From NCBI RefSeq assembly GCF_900129805.1, contig NZ_FQWY01000023.1:1-34072 (forward strand): DNA of 34,072 bases. The letters are read 5' to 3'. Below the pieces are notes generated by a model. It did not search any database and was not told where the DNA came from. It was given only the letters and a program-made list of their open reading frames with translations. This DNA comes from Thermosyntropha lipolytica DSM 11003. Its GTDB lineage: Bacteria > Bacillota > Syntrophomonadia > Syntrophomonadales > Syntrophomonadaceae. Of this stretch, positions 1 to 8,374 are shown piece by piece; position 1 is the stretch's first letter, and every line of letters starts with the position of its first letter. The position numbers and the translations under genes were made by a program.

Positions 1-179
1 GTATTCTGGTATTCAGATCCGCTTTACATGGCAATACTCTTTATTTTGCAGGCTTGATCCCCATGTCCGCATAAAAAGCCTTCCTTAAATCCACCCGTCT
101 ATACCACCCGGCAAATATTATTATCCATTTAAAAATTTTACCACTCGTAATACTTTTGCAATTTAGAACCGTCCCCAAA
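1..179. other. Left-edge intergenic segment, no supported gene
   Basis: Only short open stretches are present: a plus-strand frame open from the window edge that stops near position 88, and a minus-strand mini-ORF of about 19 codons starting near 72. Neither resembles a known protein, so no gene is called. A motif reading GAACCGTCCCC on the plus strand (about 166-176) lies just beyond the stop codon of the MBL hydrolase. From memory, similar GGGGACGGTTC sequences recur in Clostridia near REP-like repeats, but one copy here proves nothing. Confidence 0.4.
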
Positions 180-1082
180 TTAAAAACTGTTACGATTCGA
201 AGATTTGGTTTTTACCCGTTTTATCAAAGCATACATGGAGCTTACCATTACTTCGCGGGGATATAAGGCCAGAGCTCCTTGCATGTATTTATCATAAAGT
301 TTCCCGGCTATCACATCTTCTTCAACCCCTTCGGCCAATTTGGCAGCAATAAAGGTAAAGGCATCTTCAGCCGCCTTGAAGGCTTTCTGGTAAAATTTTT
401 CTACATCTTCTCTACCCTTTATTATTTCTCCATGTCCTACCCCTATAATATCTGTTGCATAACCAGCAAGCCGGTTTATAGTCTGCAGGTATAGATCATA
501 ATCATGGAAAAATACCGGGGACATCAACCCTTCCGGTGTCTTATAGCCCAGTGCATCGGAAACCAGCATAACTTTATCTTCCGGTATATAGGCTGATAGG
601 GAACAGGGACTGTGTCCGGGTGAGGTTATAATTTCTACCTGTAATCCATCTACCTCTAATATTTCCCCATCCTGCAAAACCTTATCAATTTTAAAATCAT
701 ACTGTTTTAAAGCAGAAATTCTGCTGCTATCAGTTAAAAGGCCTTTTTCCCTGTATATATCCAAAACTTTTTCATTGGTCGCTTTTATGCCCTGGACCAC
801 ATTTTCCCTGCCCAGAATCTCAGCTGCTTCCTGGCTGGCCAGTACCTTAGCCTCAGGGAAATAATATTTTAAAAGCGGAAGTCCCCCTACATGGTCAAAA
901 TGGGAATGCATAACTAATATATATTTTATCTCCGGTTGGGAAGAAAGCTTCTCCCATTCCTCTATAAAATACAAAGCTCCAGCTAGAGTGCCGCATTCCG
1001 CCAGAAGAAGTTCCCGGCTGCCAACCAGATAGAAATTATAAAGCTTATTGCCTATTACCTTAACATATGGTGAAATTTGCAT
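180..1082 (-). CDS. MBL-fold metallo-hydrolase
   Basis: A 300-residue metallo-beta-lactamase-fold hydrolase, probably cytosolic. The full dinuclear metal set is visible: HSHFDH at residues 59-64 (H59, H61, D63, H64), H157 in SPGHS, D176 in VSDA and H217 in GHGE. This glyoxalase II/RNase Z-like arrangement fits hydrolysis of thioesters, lactones or phosphodiesters; the substrate cannot be told from sequence. There is no signal peptide or membrane segment. The ATG at 1082 is preceded by a purine-rich GGGGGAGAAGG stretch. The gene is last in the leftward run after rluD, with a 95-bp gap, so co-transcription is possible but unproven. Confidence is high for the fold and low for the specific role. 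Confidence 0.85.
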   Translation of the reverse strand: MQISPYVKVIGNKLYNFYLVGSRELLLAECGTLAGALYFIEEWEKLSSQPEIKYILVMHSHFDHVGGLPLLKYYFPEAKVLASQEAAEILGRENVVQGIKATNEKVLDIYREKGLLTDSSRISALKQYDFKIDKVLQDGEILEVDGLQVEIITSPGHSPCSLSAYIPEDKVMLVSDALGYKTPEGLMSPVFFHDYDLYLQTINRLAGYATDIIGVGHGEIIKGREDVEKFYQKAFKAAEDAFTFIAAKLAEGVEEDVIAGKLYDKYMQGALALYPREVMVSSMYALIKRVKTKSSNRNSF

Positions 1083-1177
1083 ATAACCTTCTCCCCCTTG
1101 TTTATTTTATATCGGCTATACACTTTAAAATATTAACCCGATTACCCACTTATGCCGAAAACAGAGAATTTTAACTC

Positions 1178-2092
1178 CTATTTTCTCCTCAAACTTTCCA
1201 ATACCTGCTTAAAGTATTCTGGAAGTTCGGAAGTAAATTCCATGTACTCGCCGGTAGAAGGGTGGATAAAACCTAATAAGCTGGCATGTAAAGCCTGGGA
1301 ATCAAGCCCCAGATGTTTTTTGGCCGGCCCGTAAAGGGGATCTCCCACCACCGGGTGTTTTATATAGGCAAAATGCACCCTTATCTGATGGGTTCTTCCT
1401 GTTAACAGCTTTACCCTGACCAGGGTATAATTGGCAAAACGTTCCAGAACCCGGTAATGGCTTATTGCCGGTTTCCCATCCGGCACCACCGCCATCTTCT
1501 TGCGGTCAGTCTTGCTTCTGCCAATAGGTGCATCTATAGTTCCCAGGTTTTCTTTTATTACCCCATGTACCAGAGCAGTATATTCCCGGTTTATGGTATG
1601 TTCTTTAATCTGCTGGGCCAAAATCCTGTGGGCCCGGTCATTTTTAGCTACTACCATAACCCCTGAAGTATCTTTGTCCAACCGGTGCACAATCCCCGGC
1701 CTCAATTCACCATTTATTCCCGATAAATCTTTTATATGATAAAGCAGGGCATTAACCAGGGTATGATCCGGGTTGCCCGGGGCAGGATGTACTACCATAT
1801 TTTTAGGTTTATTTATAACTGCCAGGTCACTATCCTGGTATATAATCTCCAGCGGAATATTCTGGGGCTGAACTTCTATTTTTTGCGGAGGAGGCAGGGC
1901 AACAGTTATTTTTTCTCCTTCTTTGACTTTATAGCTGGCCTTTTTAACCTTGCCATCAACTGTAACTTTTCCTGCCTGAATCAGGTTCTGCACCCCGGAA
2001 CGCGAAAGATTAGGAATACTCTCGGCTATAAACACATCCAGCCTTTCTCCTTCGTTTTCTTCATCTACCCATATTATTTCTATACTATCCAT
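1178..2092 (-). CDS. rluD: 23S rRNA pseudouridine synthase, RluD family
   Basis: A 304-residue RluA/RluD-family pseudouridine synthase that isomerises uridines in RNA, typically positions 1911/1915/1917 of 23S rRNA for RluD. An N-terminal S4 RNA-binding domain (about 17-75, with RLDVFIAE and SRSGVQNLI) precedes the catalytic domain. The signature HRLDKDTSG spans 136-144, with D139 as the catalytic Asp; RTHQIRVH follows in the C-terminal third. The ATG at 2092 has a GAGGTG ribosome site and overlaps the end of lspA by 8 bp, so the two are translationally coupled. lspA followed by an rluD-like gene (ylyB in Bacillus) is a standard Firmicute arrangement. The exact target uridine is inferred from family only. 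Confidence 0.93.
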   Translation of the reverse strand: MDSIEIIWVDEENEGERLDVFIAESIPNLSRSGVQNLIQAGKVTVDGKVKKASYKVKEGEKITVALPPPQKIEVQPQNIPLEIIYQDSDLAVINKPKNMVVHPAPGNPDHTLVNALLYHIKDLSGINGELRPGIVHRLDKDTSGVMVVAKNDRAHRILAQQIKEHTINREYTALVHGVIKENLGTIDAPIGRSKTDRKKMAVVPDGKPAISHYRVLERFANYTLVRVKLLTGRTHQIRVHFAYIKHPVVGDPLYGPAKKHLGLDSQALHASLLGFIHPSTGEYMEFTSELPEYFKQVLESLRRK

Positions 2093-2537
2093 TTTTCACC
2101 TCTTCGTTTTTTTCGCTATAAAGTATAAAAAAGATTAAGACAACACTTCCCACAGTTATCCCTACATCGGCCAGATTAAAGACTGGCCACCAGCCTATGC
2201 TTATAAAATCTATAACACTTTGATAAAAAATCCGGTCAATAAGGTTTCCCAGGGCTCCTCCCGCTATAATGCCTAATACCCACTCCAGGAACGGATGAGG
2301 TTTATACCTGGCCACATAATAAATCATGCCGGCTACTGCCAGCAAAGCTGCTACAACAAAAAACCAGTACCCCCCCTCCATTATGCCAAAAGCTGCTCCC
2401 TTATTATGGATATAAGTTAAGGTAAACCATTCATCAATGACTGGATATTTTTCCCCTAATTCTAGATTGGTTATCACTGCATATTTACTGAGCTGATCAG
2501 CAACAAGTAAAATAATAAGCCCTAAAAAAAAGCGCAT
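2085..2537 (-). CDS. lspA: Lipoprotein signal peptidase (signal peptidase II)
   Basis: A 150-residue integral membrane aspartic protease that cleaves the signal peptide of prolipoproteins after diacylglyceryl transfer. About four membrane helices are visible (roughly 3-20, 57-77, 87-103 and 124-140). The two catalytic aspartates are D101 in NLIDR and D124 in NLADVGI. The ATG at 2537 has AAGGAGG nine bases upstream. Length is typical for the family. It overlaps rluD by 8 bp. The gap to the upstream TetR gene is only 22 bp, so both may share a transcript. Confidence 0.96.
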   Translation of the reverse strand: MRFFLGLIILLVADQLSKYAVITNLELGEKYPVIDEWFTLTYIHNKGAAFGIMEGGYWFFVVAALLAVAGMIYYVARYKPHPFLEWVLGIIAGGALGNLIDRIFYQSVIDFISIGWWPVFNLADVGITVGSVVLIFFILYSEKNEEVKNG

Positions 2538-2559
2538 CTTAGCCTCCTTATGCCCTTAT

Positions 2560-3171
2560 CTAATCTGCAAAAATCCCTTTTTTCTCCATAAGCTGAAGAA
2601 AACACGGAATACCTTCAGTAAGCAAAATATCAAAAACCTGCATAAGCATTTCTTTATCTGCTGCCTTCACATCCAGCAAATCCTGCAGCACCATACCATC
2701 AACCGCCGCCAGAAGCCAGGCAGCAAAAGCGCGGGTAGCCTTACCTTCCCTGGCCTCATAGGCAGCCAGCAGAATATCTTCAATCCTGCTTATCCATTCA
2801 TCGTATTTTTCCTGGAACCGTTTCTGCAGCTGCTCATTGCCCAGTATAGCCTCATGGGCCAGGTAAAACTGCAACCTGTTTTCCTGCACTTTTTTAAACC
2901 TCTCAATAAGATTTTCATAAACATCTCTGGCTATCTCCAGCCGGGAAGCTTCACCGCTCTTGGCCCTTTCGGCTACCTGGGTAGAAGCCTTAAGGCTCAC
3001 ATCCATGATATCGTATAAAATATCTTCTTTTGCCGGGTAATAGTGGTATATAGCTCCTGTACTCACACCTGCTTCTTTGGCTATAACCCGCATAGTAGCA
3101 CCTGCTATCCCCTGTTCACTTATAACCCTCAAAGCCGCTTCTCTTATCTTATTTTTGCCATCTGTGCTCAT
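2560..3171 (-). CDS. TetR/AcrR-family transcriptional regulator
   Basis: A 203-residue TetR-type repressor. The N-terminal helix-turn-helix spans about 8-54, including EAALRVISEQG and AGVSTGAIYHYYPAKEDI; the C-terminal two thirds is an all-helical ligand and dimer domain. The frame is open 46 codons further upstream, but the start at 3171 is preferred because an AGGAGGG site lies about ten bases before it and the TetR homology begins there. It is divergent from a membrane protein gene at 3384 with a palindrome between them, the usual layout for self-regulation plus control of the neighbour. The ligand is unknown. It may be co-transcribed with lspA. Confidence 0.9.
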   Translation of the reverse strand: MSTDGKNKIREAALRVISEQGIAGATMRVIAKEAGVSTGAIYHYYPAKEDILYDIMDVSLKASTQVAERAKSGEASRLEIARDVYENLIERFKKVQENRLQFYLAHEAILGNEQLQKRFQEKYDEWISRIEDILLAAYEAREGKATRAFAAWLLAAVDGMVLQDLLDVKAADKEMLMQVFDILLTEGIPCFLQLMEKKGIFAD

Positions 3172-3331
3172 AATTAATTGCCCTCCTGCATTTCCTGCCC
3201 AATCCTTTTTCATCATATCAAAAACTATAATAACACAAACTGCACGCAAATCCACATGTATAAAAACTTGTAGGTAAAAATTTGCCTGCCTTATTGCATT
3301 TTTCGTCAATATTTGTTATTATATTCACAAC

Positions 3332-3341
3332 CGAACGTTCG
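3332..3341. promoter_or_regulatory. Palindromic putative TetR operator
   Basis: The perfect 10-bp palindrome CGAACGTTCG lies in the 212-bp divergent region between the TetR gene and the membrane protein gene, about 43 bp before the latter's start. One further symmetric pair exists beyond a mismatch on each side. TetR-family operators are usually 14-20 bp imperfect palindromes in exactly this position, so operator function is inferred from context. No convincing -35/-10 pair was found beside it. Confidence 0.5.
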
Positions 3342-3383
3342 TTATGTAATCTATTGTTTAATCCTGAAAGGAGGTTTTTGTTT

Positions 3384-4250
3384 ATGGCTATTCCGGCCTG
3401 GATGTATGTTGTTTCTATGTCAGCCTACATGGCTTTCCTGCTCTTTTTTATCGGCTTTATGCGTAAATATTATAAGTTTTCTATGTATTTTTTCCTGTTT
3501 TCACTGCTTACTTTTCCACTGTGGCTTAACGGCGGCGTAGAAGGCTGGTTTCGCTGGGCCAAAATATTGAGTGTTATTCTTCCTACCATTGTAGTAGGTT
3601 TGGCTCGTATTGCCGTCTATGAGCAAAGAAAAGGACGTTTTTGGGAATTTTTGCAAAAGGATTGGGTTCTGTGGTTCTTCTACGGCATTCTGTTTCTGAA
3701 CATAATGGAAGCTACTATTAAAGATGTAACTCTGGGCAATTATTTCAATGCTTTATGCGGTTTCTTGCTCTGCGTAACTATTCCTTTTCCTACTAAGTTT
3801 TGGAAAATATCTACTGAACCTCACGGCGACCTGATCGCCTATACTACAGCTGCCTGGAACTTTATCTACACTTCCTGGAACGCATGTTTTGTATATGCAG
3901 AAAGCCCGGTATATTTCTTCAGCTCACTCTGTATTCTTCTGGCAGCTGAAATCTATCCTATAATCAAAGGTCGTCCAGAGCTATACATTATTGCCCGGGT
4001 ATATACACTGGCTATCCATTTGCTCTTACGGGCATGTTTAGATTTCTTCCCACTTATTATGGATGCTTCCCCCTTCCATAGCATGGAAGTCTTGAAAATC
4101 TGGGGAATCATAAATGCGATTATGATAATACCTTATGTCTTCTGGCATATGTGGCAGCTCCACACCGGTAAGGCTGATATCAGCTTCCGCCGCGGTAGAG
4201 TTGAAAATGTAGAAGAAGCCAGCCGAAAAGTTAATCCAGCATTAGCCTAA
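3384..4250 (+). CDS. Polytopic membrane protein of unknown function
   Basis: A 288-residue protein with about eight or nine hydrophobic helices, starting near residues 7-26, 31-47, 58-77, 93-111, 117-134, 150-170, 175-193, 200-222 and 233-255, and a charged cytoplasmic-looking tail (FRRGRVENVEEASRK). The helices are rich in aromatics. I recognise no family motif. The frame is open upstream to 3282, but the ATG at 3384 is chosen because a GAAAGGAGG site lies nine bases before it. It is the only plus-strand gene in this part of the window and is divergent from a TetR regulator, suggesting an inducible transporter, sensor or lipid-related membrane protein; none can be assigned. A strong hairpin follows at 4295-4320. 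Confidence 0.85.
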   Translation: MAIPAWMYVVSMSAYMAFLLFFIGFMRKYYKFSMYFFLFSLLTFPLWLNGGVEGWFRWAKILSVILPTIVVGLARIAVYEQRKGRFWEFLQKDWVLWFFYGILFLNIMEATIKDVTLGNYFNALCGFLLCVTIPFPTKFWKISTEPHGDLIAYTTAAWNFIYTSWNACFVYAESPVYFFSSLCILLAAEIYPIIKGRPELYIIARVYTLAIHLLLRACLDFFPLIMDASPFHSMEVLKIWGIINAIMIIPYVFWHMWQLHTGKADISFRRGRVENVEEASRKVNPALA

Positions 4251-4294
4251 AAAAATATTAAGTTAAATCCCCCATCCCCCCATAATATAGATTA

Positions 4295-4320
4295 AAGGAC
4301 TAGCCGCCGGGCTAGTCCTT
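4295..4320. terminator. Bidirectional hairpin between convergent genes
   Basis: A perfect 11-bp stem, AAGGACTAGCC paired with GGCTAGTCCTT, around a 4-base loop. It lies between the convergent membrane protein gene (ends 4250) and metallophosphoesterase gene (ends 4393). Neither flank has a strong T-tract, so it is an atypical terminator, but the position suits termination from both sides. Confidence 0.65.
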
Positions 4321-4392
4321 CCCCCTGTAATCTATTTACTAAAAAGGAAGCAATTCCTTAATAATTTACTTCATCTTGATATGGTCGCGGCT

Positions 4393-5538
4393 TTAAACTT
4401 TATCAAACTGCAAAAAAATCTCGACTATCTCTGGTCGGTTGCCTATACGCACAGGAGGTCCCCAGGTGCCAAATCCATTCGAAACGATAACCTGCAAATT
4501 GTCGATTTTTAAATATCCCCAGTCCGTGGCAAAAAGCCTCCTGGTAATCCGGTTTAAGGGAGCCAGCTGGCCTTTATGGGTATGCCCGGAAAGCTGAAGG
4601 TCAACCTGATTCGCCCGGGCTTCCTCAATATCAATCGGATTATGATCCAGCACTATAACCGGGAAACTCTGGTCAATATCCTGCAGCAAAACAGCCAGGC
4701 TTTGCCTGGAGCGGCTGAATTTATCATCTCTTCCTACCAGATAAAAACTGTCTGCAACCAGCTCATACTGGTCGCGCAAAACCTTAATCCCTGCCTCTTC
4801 TAAAGATTTAATAACCTCTTTATATTCTCCCCCATAATAATCATGATTACCCAGGACAGCATAAGCTCCTATTTTCGGTTTCAATTTTTCTAATATTTTT
4901 TTCATTCCTAATCGCTTAAAAACCTTTACATTTTCATCAATAATATCTCCTACCAGAAAAACCAGATCCGGTTTTACTTTATTAATAGTTTCTACTAATT
5001 CCATAAGCCGCCGGTCATTTACTATACTGCCCAAATGCAGGTCAGAAACCATAATTATATGTAATCTCTCCACATTCTTAGCCGGCCTGGCAATAGTTAT
5101 ATTATACTGCCGTATTACAGGATTTCTGGCATTGAAGCTCCCATAAACAACTAATGCTAATAAAAATAATAAAACAGCTGTCCCGGTATAAAAATTAGCT
5201 TCCTTAACGAATGCCGGCAAAAAGTTAAGCCAGCCATCTACCATATGCAGAATATCAATAAAAACAAGCATAAGAAAAGCATAAAAGAAAAAGGCCAGCC
5301 AGTAGGAACCTATTACCGTCATAAAGCGGCTTAACCTGCCAGGATAAATCCTTTCCCCTATTTTTCCCAGCAGATAAGAAAGGGCCAGCAAAAATAAAAC
5401 TGTCCAGTACAAAAGGAGGTTTCCCTTAAACAAATCTCCCCAGACTTGAAGACCGTGTACTCCTATATAATAATTTAACATTATCCAGATTGCCAAAGTA
5501 ATCAGCAAAACCAAAAGCCGTGCCATCATGCACCTCAT
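4393..5538 (-). CDS. Membrane-anchored calcineurin-like metallophosphoesterase
   Basis: A 381-residue protein with four N-terminal membrane helices (about 7-27, 41-57, 77-97 and 118-134) followed by a calcineurin-like phosphoesterase domain from about 158. The metal-binding set is complete: D166 and H168 in SDLHLG, D198 in VGDII, N231 and H232 in GNHD, H299 in LDHN, and H319 and H321 in GHTHKG. This resembles the YkuE-type family. Homologues have been linked to cell-envelope or lipid substrates, but the substrate here is unknown. The start is ambiguous: ATG codons occur at 5538, 5529 and 5526, with a GAGGTG site just before the later pair. It is downstream of the fdh operon, separated by a hairpin. 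Confidence 0.88.
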   Translation of the reverse strand: MRCMMARLLVLLITLAIWIMLNYYIGVHGLQVWGDLFKGNLLLYWTVLFLLALSYLLGKIGERIYPGRLSRFMTVIGSYWLAFFFYAFLMLVFIDILHMVDGWLNFLPAFVKEANFYTGTAVLLFLLALVVYGSFNARNPVIRQYNITIARPAKNVERLHIIMVSDLHLGSIVNDRRLMELVETINKVKPDLVFLVGDIIDENVKVFKRLGMKKILEKLKPKIGAYAVLGNHDYYGGEYKEVIKSLEEAGIKVLRDQYELVADSFYLVGRDDKFSRSRQSLAVLLQDIDQSFPVIVLDHNPIDIEEARANQVDLQLSGHTHKGQLAPLNRITRRLFATDWGYLKIDNLQVIVSNGFGTWGPPVRIGNRPEIVEIFLQFDKV

Positions 5539-5594
5539 CTTTCCGCCAAATATTAAGATTTATCATATCACAAAATACCTCCCAAACCCAAATA

Positions 5595-5628
5595 ACCCTG
5601 CCGCTATTTTTTATATAAACGGCAGGGT
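5595..5628 (-). terminator. Hairpin downstream of fdhA
   Basis: A 9-bp perfect stem, ACCCTGCCG paired with CGGCAGGGT, with a 16-base AT-rich loop that contains the small palindrome TTTATATAAA. It lies about 30 bp beyond the fdhA stop codon, before the metallophosphoesterase gene. The T-run after the stem is weak, so it is a moderate terminator candidate for the fdh operon. Confidence 0.55.
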
Positions 5629-5656
5629 ATTCAAATTCTTCTTAAAACCTGAAAAT

Positions 5657-8353
5657 CTATATCTTTTCTATTCTGGCTGCTGCTACTTTGAATTCAGGTA
5701 TCTTGGCTACCGGGTCTAAAGCTGAAGCATTGGTAAGGTGGTTAGCAGCTGCTTCTCCAAAATGGAAGGTAGTAAATACAACTCCTTCTTTTATATTTTC
5801 TGTAATGCGCGCTTTAAGCTTTATACTGCCGCGGCGGGTGCTAAGTCTTACCATATCTCCATCCTTTATCCCGTAAAGTTGTGCGGTACGGGGATGTATT
5901 TCTACCTCATTGTGAGGTTTATGTTGGTCAATGGCTGCTACCCTTCTGGTCATGGTTCCGGTATGGTAGTGATAAAGGTTGCGCCCGGTAGTAAGAATCA
6001 GCGGGTATTCGTCATCCGGCATCTCGGCAGCCTCCCGGTATTCTACGGGATGGAACTTGCCCCTCCCTCGTACAAATTTTTCTTTATGCAGTATAGGAGT
6101 TCCCGGATGGTCGGTATCAGGACACGGCCACTGAATCCCGGTCTCTTCTATGCGCTTATAAGTTATCCCGGCATAGGACGGAGTTAAGCTCCTTATTTCT
6201 TCAAATATTTCCTCCGGTGACTGATAAGACATAGGATAGCCTAAACGGGTAGCAACTTCACATAATATCTGCCAATCAGGTTTAGCATTACCCCGGGGAT
6301 TTACCGCCTTTCTTACCCTCTGTACCCTTCTTTCAGTATTGGTAAAGGTGCCATCTTTTTCAGCAAAGCTTACTCCCGGCAATACTACATCTGCCTTGGC
6401 TGCCGTTTCGGTGAGAAATATATCCTGCACTACCAGAAACTCCAGATTATCTAAGGCTTCTTCGACATGATGGCTGTCCGGGTCGCTGAGCATGGGATTT
6501 TCCCCCATGATATATAAAGCTTTTATTTTGCCTTCCAGGGCAGCATTTATAGCTTCCGTAAGGGTTAAGCCCTTCCTGTCAGGCAGTTTTACTCCCCAGG
6601 CTTTTTCAAACTTGCTCCGGTTTTCTTCTATTTCTACCTTTTGATAACCAGGATATACATCAGGCAAGCCTCCCATATCACAGGCTCCCTGCACATTGTT
6701 CTGGCCGCGCAAGGGGTTTACGCCGCTTCCTGGTTTTCCAATATTGCCGGTAAGCATAGCCAGATTGCATATCGCTTTTACATTATCTGTCCCCTTGCTG
6801 TGCTGGGTAACTCCCATGGCATAACATATAGCTGCTTTATCCGCCTCAGCATATATACGGGCTGCCTTTACAATGTCTTCAGCAGGCACTCCGCAAATCC
6901 TGGCTGCCAGCTCAGGCGTATATTTTTCCACGATTTCTTTTACTTCTTCAAAACCTTCCGTGCGCTTCTCTATAAATTCTTTATCCAGGAGGTTTTCCTT
7001 GATAATTACATGCATCATGGCATTAATGAGCATTATGTCCGTACCCGGCTTAAAGGGCAGATAAACTTCTGCCAGGTCAGCCAGTTCAATCCGGCGCGGA
7101 TCAGCTACTATGAGCTTAGCTCCCCGCTTTAAGACATTTTGCCTTATCTTGTATCCTATAACCGGATGGTTTTCGGTAGTATTAGTTCCTATCAGGAAAA
7201 TAACTTCTGCTTCTTCTTCCAGGTCTTTTATGCTGTTAGTCATGGCTCCACTGCCAAACGCTGCCCCCAGACCGGAGACAGTAACCGAATGTCAGAGACG
7301 CGCGCAGTGGTCAATATTATTAGTTCCTATAACTGCCCGTGCCAGTTTTTGCAGGAGATAATTTTCCTCATTGGTAGTACGGGCTGAGGTAAAAACCGCA
7401 ATAGAATCAGATCCCCACTTTTCTTTAACTTCTTTAAGCCTCTTTGCCGTATAATCGAGGGCTTCTTCCCAGCTTACCGGCATTAGCTCACCGTTTTTGC
7501 GTACCAGCGGTTCTTTAAGCCTTTCCGGGGAATCGATAAAATCCCAGCCAAAACGGCCTTTAACACATAAAGCTCCCCGGTTGGCAGGACTAAGTTTTTC
7601 ATCCCGGATAGAGTTTACTCCTACTACTCTGTCATTAAGGACTTTAAGCTCTAAAGTACATCCCGTCCCACAGTAGGTGCAGACGGTTCTTACCTTTTCC
7701 GTCTGGTATGTTCTTCCCCGTCCCTTTTCCACCTTGCTTACCAGAGATCCTACCGGGCATACCATTATGCACTGGCCGCAGAACACACAGGTAGAATCTT
7801 TAAGCCCTAAATCAAAAGCAGTAGAAATAACTGCATTATGCCCGCGATTTTTCAGGTTTATGGCAAACGCACCCGTAATCTCGGCACACGCCCTTATACA
7901 TTTGGTACACATGATACATTTGTCATAATCCCTTTCAATAAACGGATTGGGGTCTTCTTTATAAAAGTGGGGTTCTTCTCCTTTAAACCTGCTATCTTTT
8001 ACCCCGTAGCGGTAGCAGTAATCCTGAAGTTTGCAGTCGCCATCCCGTTCACAGACATGGCACTCCAGTTTATGTCGGGCCAGAAGAAGCTCCAGGATTA
8101 TTCTTCTTGCCTCGATTACCGCTTCACTTTCTGTTTCCACCTGCATACCTTCTTCTGCGGGAGTAACACAGCTGGCGATAAGATTACGCCTTCCTGCTAC
8201 CTCCACCACACACATGCGGCAGGAACCAGCCAGACTTAATTCGGGATCATGACACAGAGTAGGTATATCCGCACCTGCTATACGGCAGGCATCTAAAAGG
8301 CTGGTCCCTTTAGGAACCGTTACTCTTTTGCCATCTATAGTAAGGGTTATCAC
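5657..8353 (-). CDS. fdhA: Selenocysteine formate dehydrogenase, catalytic subunit with NuoG-like iron-sulfur N-terminus
   Basis: One 898-codon gene interrupted only by an in-frame TGA at 7292-7294, read as selenocysteine 354 in HCARL-U-HS, the formate dehydrogenase active-site context. It oxidises formate or reduces CO2 at a Mo/W-bis-MGD centre. Domains: [2Fe-2S] domain with C34, C45, C48, C62; NuoG-type H94-x3-C98-x2-C101-x5-C107; two [4Fe-4S] motifs (C146/149/152/156 and C189/192/195/199); molybdopterin oxidoreductase domain with C225/228/232/263; then Sec354 and the C-terminal dinucleotide-binding domain (about 780-898). A bSECIS hairpin follows the UGA at the expected distance. No signal peptide, so it is cytoplasmic. 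It starts 21 bp after the nuoF-like gene, whose product would exchange electrons with NAD(H). A naive caller splits it in two; neither half is a pseudogene. Confidence 0.95.
7261..7281 (-). promoter_or_regulatory. Bacterial SECIS element in fdhA
   Basis: An 8-bp stem, CTGTCTCC paired with GGGGGCAG (two G-U pairs), with a GGTCT apical loop at 7269-7273. The loop begins 18 bases after the UGA codon, which from memory is the same spacing as in E. coli fdhF, whose loop also carries GGUCU for SelB binding. It lies in the coding sequence and directs selenocysteine insertion at 7292-7294. The selA/B/C/D genes are not in the window and must be elsewhere. Confidence 0.92.
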
Positions 8354-8374
8354 TTCCTAACTCCTCCCTCCGCT

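Noticed and set aside
7243-7294. fdhA as two separate genes or a broken pseudogene
   Set aside because: Frame is kept across the TGA, the residues on both sides match the FDH active site, and a correct SECIS follows, so it is a selenocysteine codon.
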